From NCBI GenBank assembly GCA_015494675.1, contig WGAW01000212.1, forward strand, positions 1 through 5,649: 5,649 nucleotides of DNA, in the 5' to 3' direction. The first letter of the stretch is position 1. Each line of letters opens with the position of its first letter. This stretch comes from Hydrogenimonas sp. Lineage in GTDB: Bacteria; Campylobacterota; Campylobacteria; Campylobacterales; Hydrogenimonadaceae. The notes beneath the pieces are model-generated. The model did not search any database and was not told the origin of the DNA. It was given only the letters and a program-made list of their open reading frames with translations. This document shows positions 5,362 to 5,649 of the stretch, one piece after another. Made by a program: the position numbers and the translations under genes.

Positions 5362-5649
5362 TCATGCCAGCCCGGCAAGAATCTTTTCTATATCTATGCC
5401 GAATATGGAAAAAGCTTGATACTTTTTCATCAAGCCGCTTTTCGCCTCTTGCAGTGACGGCGGATTCACACCGTTTCTGATGGAAGCGGCGGCTTCCATA
5501 AAGGCGCCTATGTGGTCTGCCGTCTTTATAAGCGAGCCGTCTATGGCGTTGTAGCTGTCGCTGTTGTATTTCGACTGCATCAAATCGACCTTGTCGATTA
5601 GTTCAAGGTTCCCGTCCACCATGATCTTGTCTGCGAACTCGTCGTTTAC
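5362..5649 (-). CDS. HD-domain hydrolase, C-terminal part (runs off right edge)
   Basis: The last 95 codons of a minus-strand gene end in TGA at 5364-5362. The frame is open to the window edge, so the ATG at 5622 is internal and not the likely start. The segment KTADHIGAFMEAAASIRNG resembles the end of HD_3/YfbR-like domains, where the Asp of a K-x-A-D-x-x-x-A-x-x-E helix is the last metal ligand of the phosphohydrolase site. The HD pair itself would lie upstream, outside the window. A nucleotidase or related metal-dependent phosphohydrolase is likely, but the substrate is unknown. The stop codon is 2 bp from the thiL stop codon on the opposite strand. Confidence 0.65.
   Translation of the reverse strand, partial: VNDEFADKIMVDGNLELIDKVDLMQSKYNSDSYNAIDGSLIKTADHIGAFMEAAASIRNGVNPPSLQEAKSGLMKKYQAFSIFGIDIEKILAGLA

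Overview
The window looks like chromosomal DNA of a Campylobacterota (epsilonproteobacterial) organism, probably a chemolithotrophic Sulfurimonas/Sulfurovum/Hydrogenimonas-type bacterium. This is inferred from the Lys/Glu/Ile-rich proteins, the AT-rich promoters with extended -10 boxes and weak -35 elements, and a succinate dehydrogenase/fumarate reductase of the non-classical SdhABE type. No 16S or other phylogenetic marker is present, so the placement is tentative.

Layout from left to right. Positions 1-80 (minus strand) hold the first 26 codons of an unidentified gene that runs off the left edge. Next, also on the minus strand, is a monocistronic superoxide reductase (neelaredoxin type, 157-549). 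It has a good Shine-Dalgarno sequence, an extended -10 promoter embedded in a 26-bp inverted repeat, and a rho-independent terminator. The central block, 673-4349 on the minus strand, is a tight three-gene operon, sdhA-sdhB-sdhE. It encodes a flavoprotein, an iron-sulfur subunit and a double-CCG-domain (HdrB-like) subunit that replaces the usual cytochrome b membrane anchor. It ends in a hairpin next to the sdhE stop codon. Divergent from sdhA is thiL (thiamine-monophosphate kinase, 4523-5359, plus strand). Its extended -10 box lies so close to the ATG that the mRNA is predicted to be leaderless. The last 288 bases hold the C-terminal part of an HD-domain hydrolase on the minus strand, convergent with thiL and only 2 bp from it.

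The Sdh subunits should work together: SdhA interconverts succinate and fumarate at covalently bound FAD, SdhB carries electrons through three iron-sulfur centres, and SdhE passes them to or from the menaquinone pool. SdhA has no Tat signal, so the complex should face the cytoplasm, unlike the periplasmic methylmenaquinol:fumarate reductase (MfrABE) of Wolinella and Campylobacter. The direction of the reaction (oxidative TCA, fumarate respiration or reductive TCA) cannot be read from the window. The superoxide reductase next door could protect against superoxide, which flavoprotein fumarate reductases are known to leak, but it has its own promoter and terminator.

No mobile element, CRISPR array, tRNA or rRNA was seen. 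I found no wholly new system. The most notable points are the substituted active-site motif of the superoxide reductase (Asp-Arg-His instead of Glu-Lys-His), its palindromic promoter, the predicted leaderless thiL transcript, and the cofactor-ligand pattern and insertion in the SdhB/SdhE subunits.
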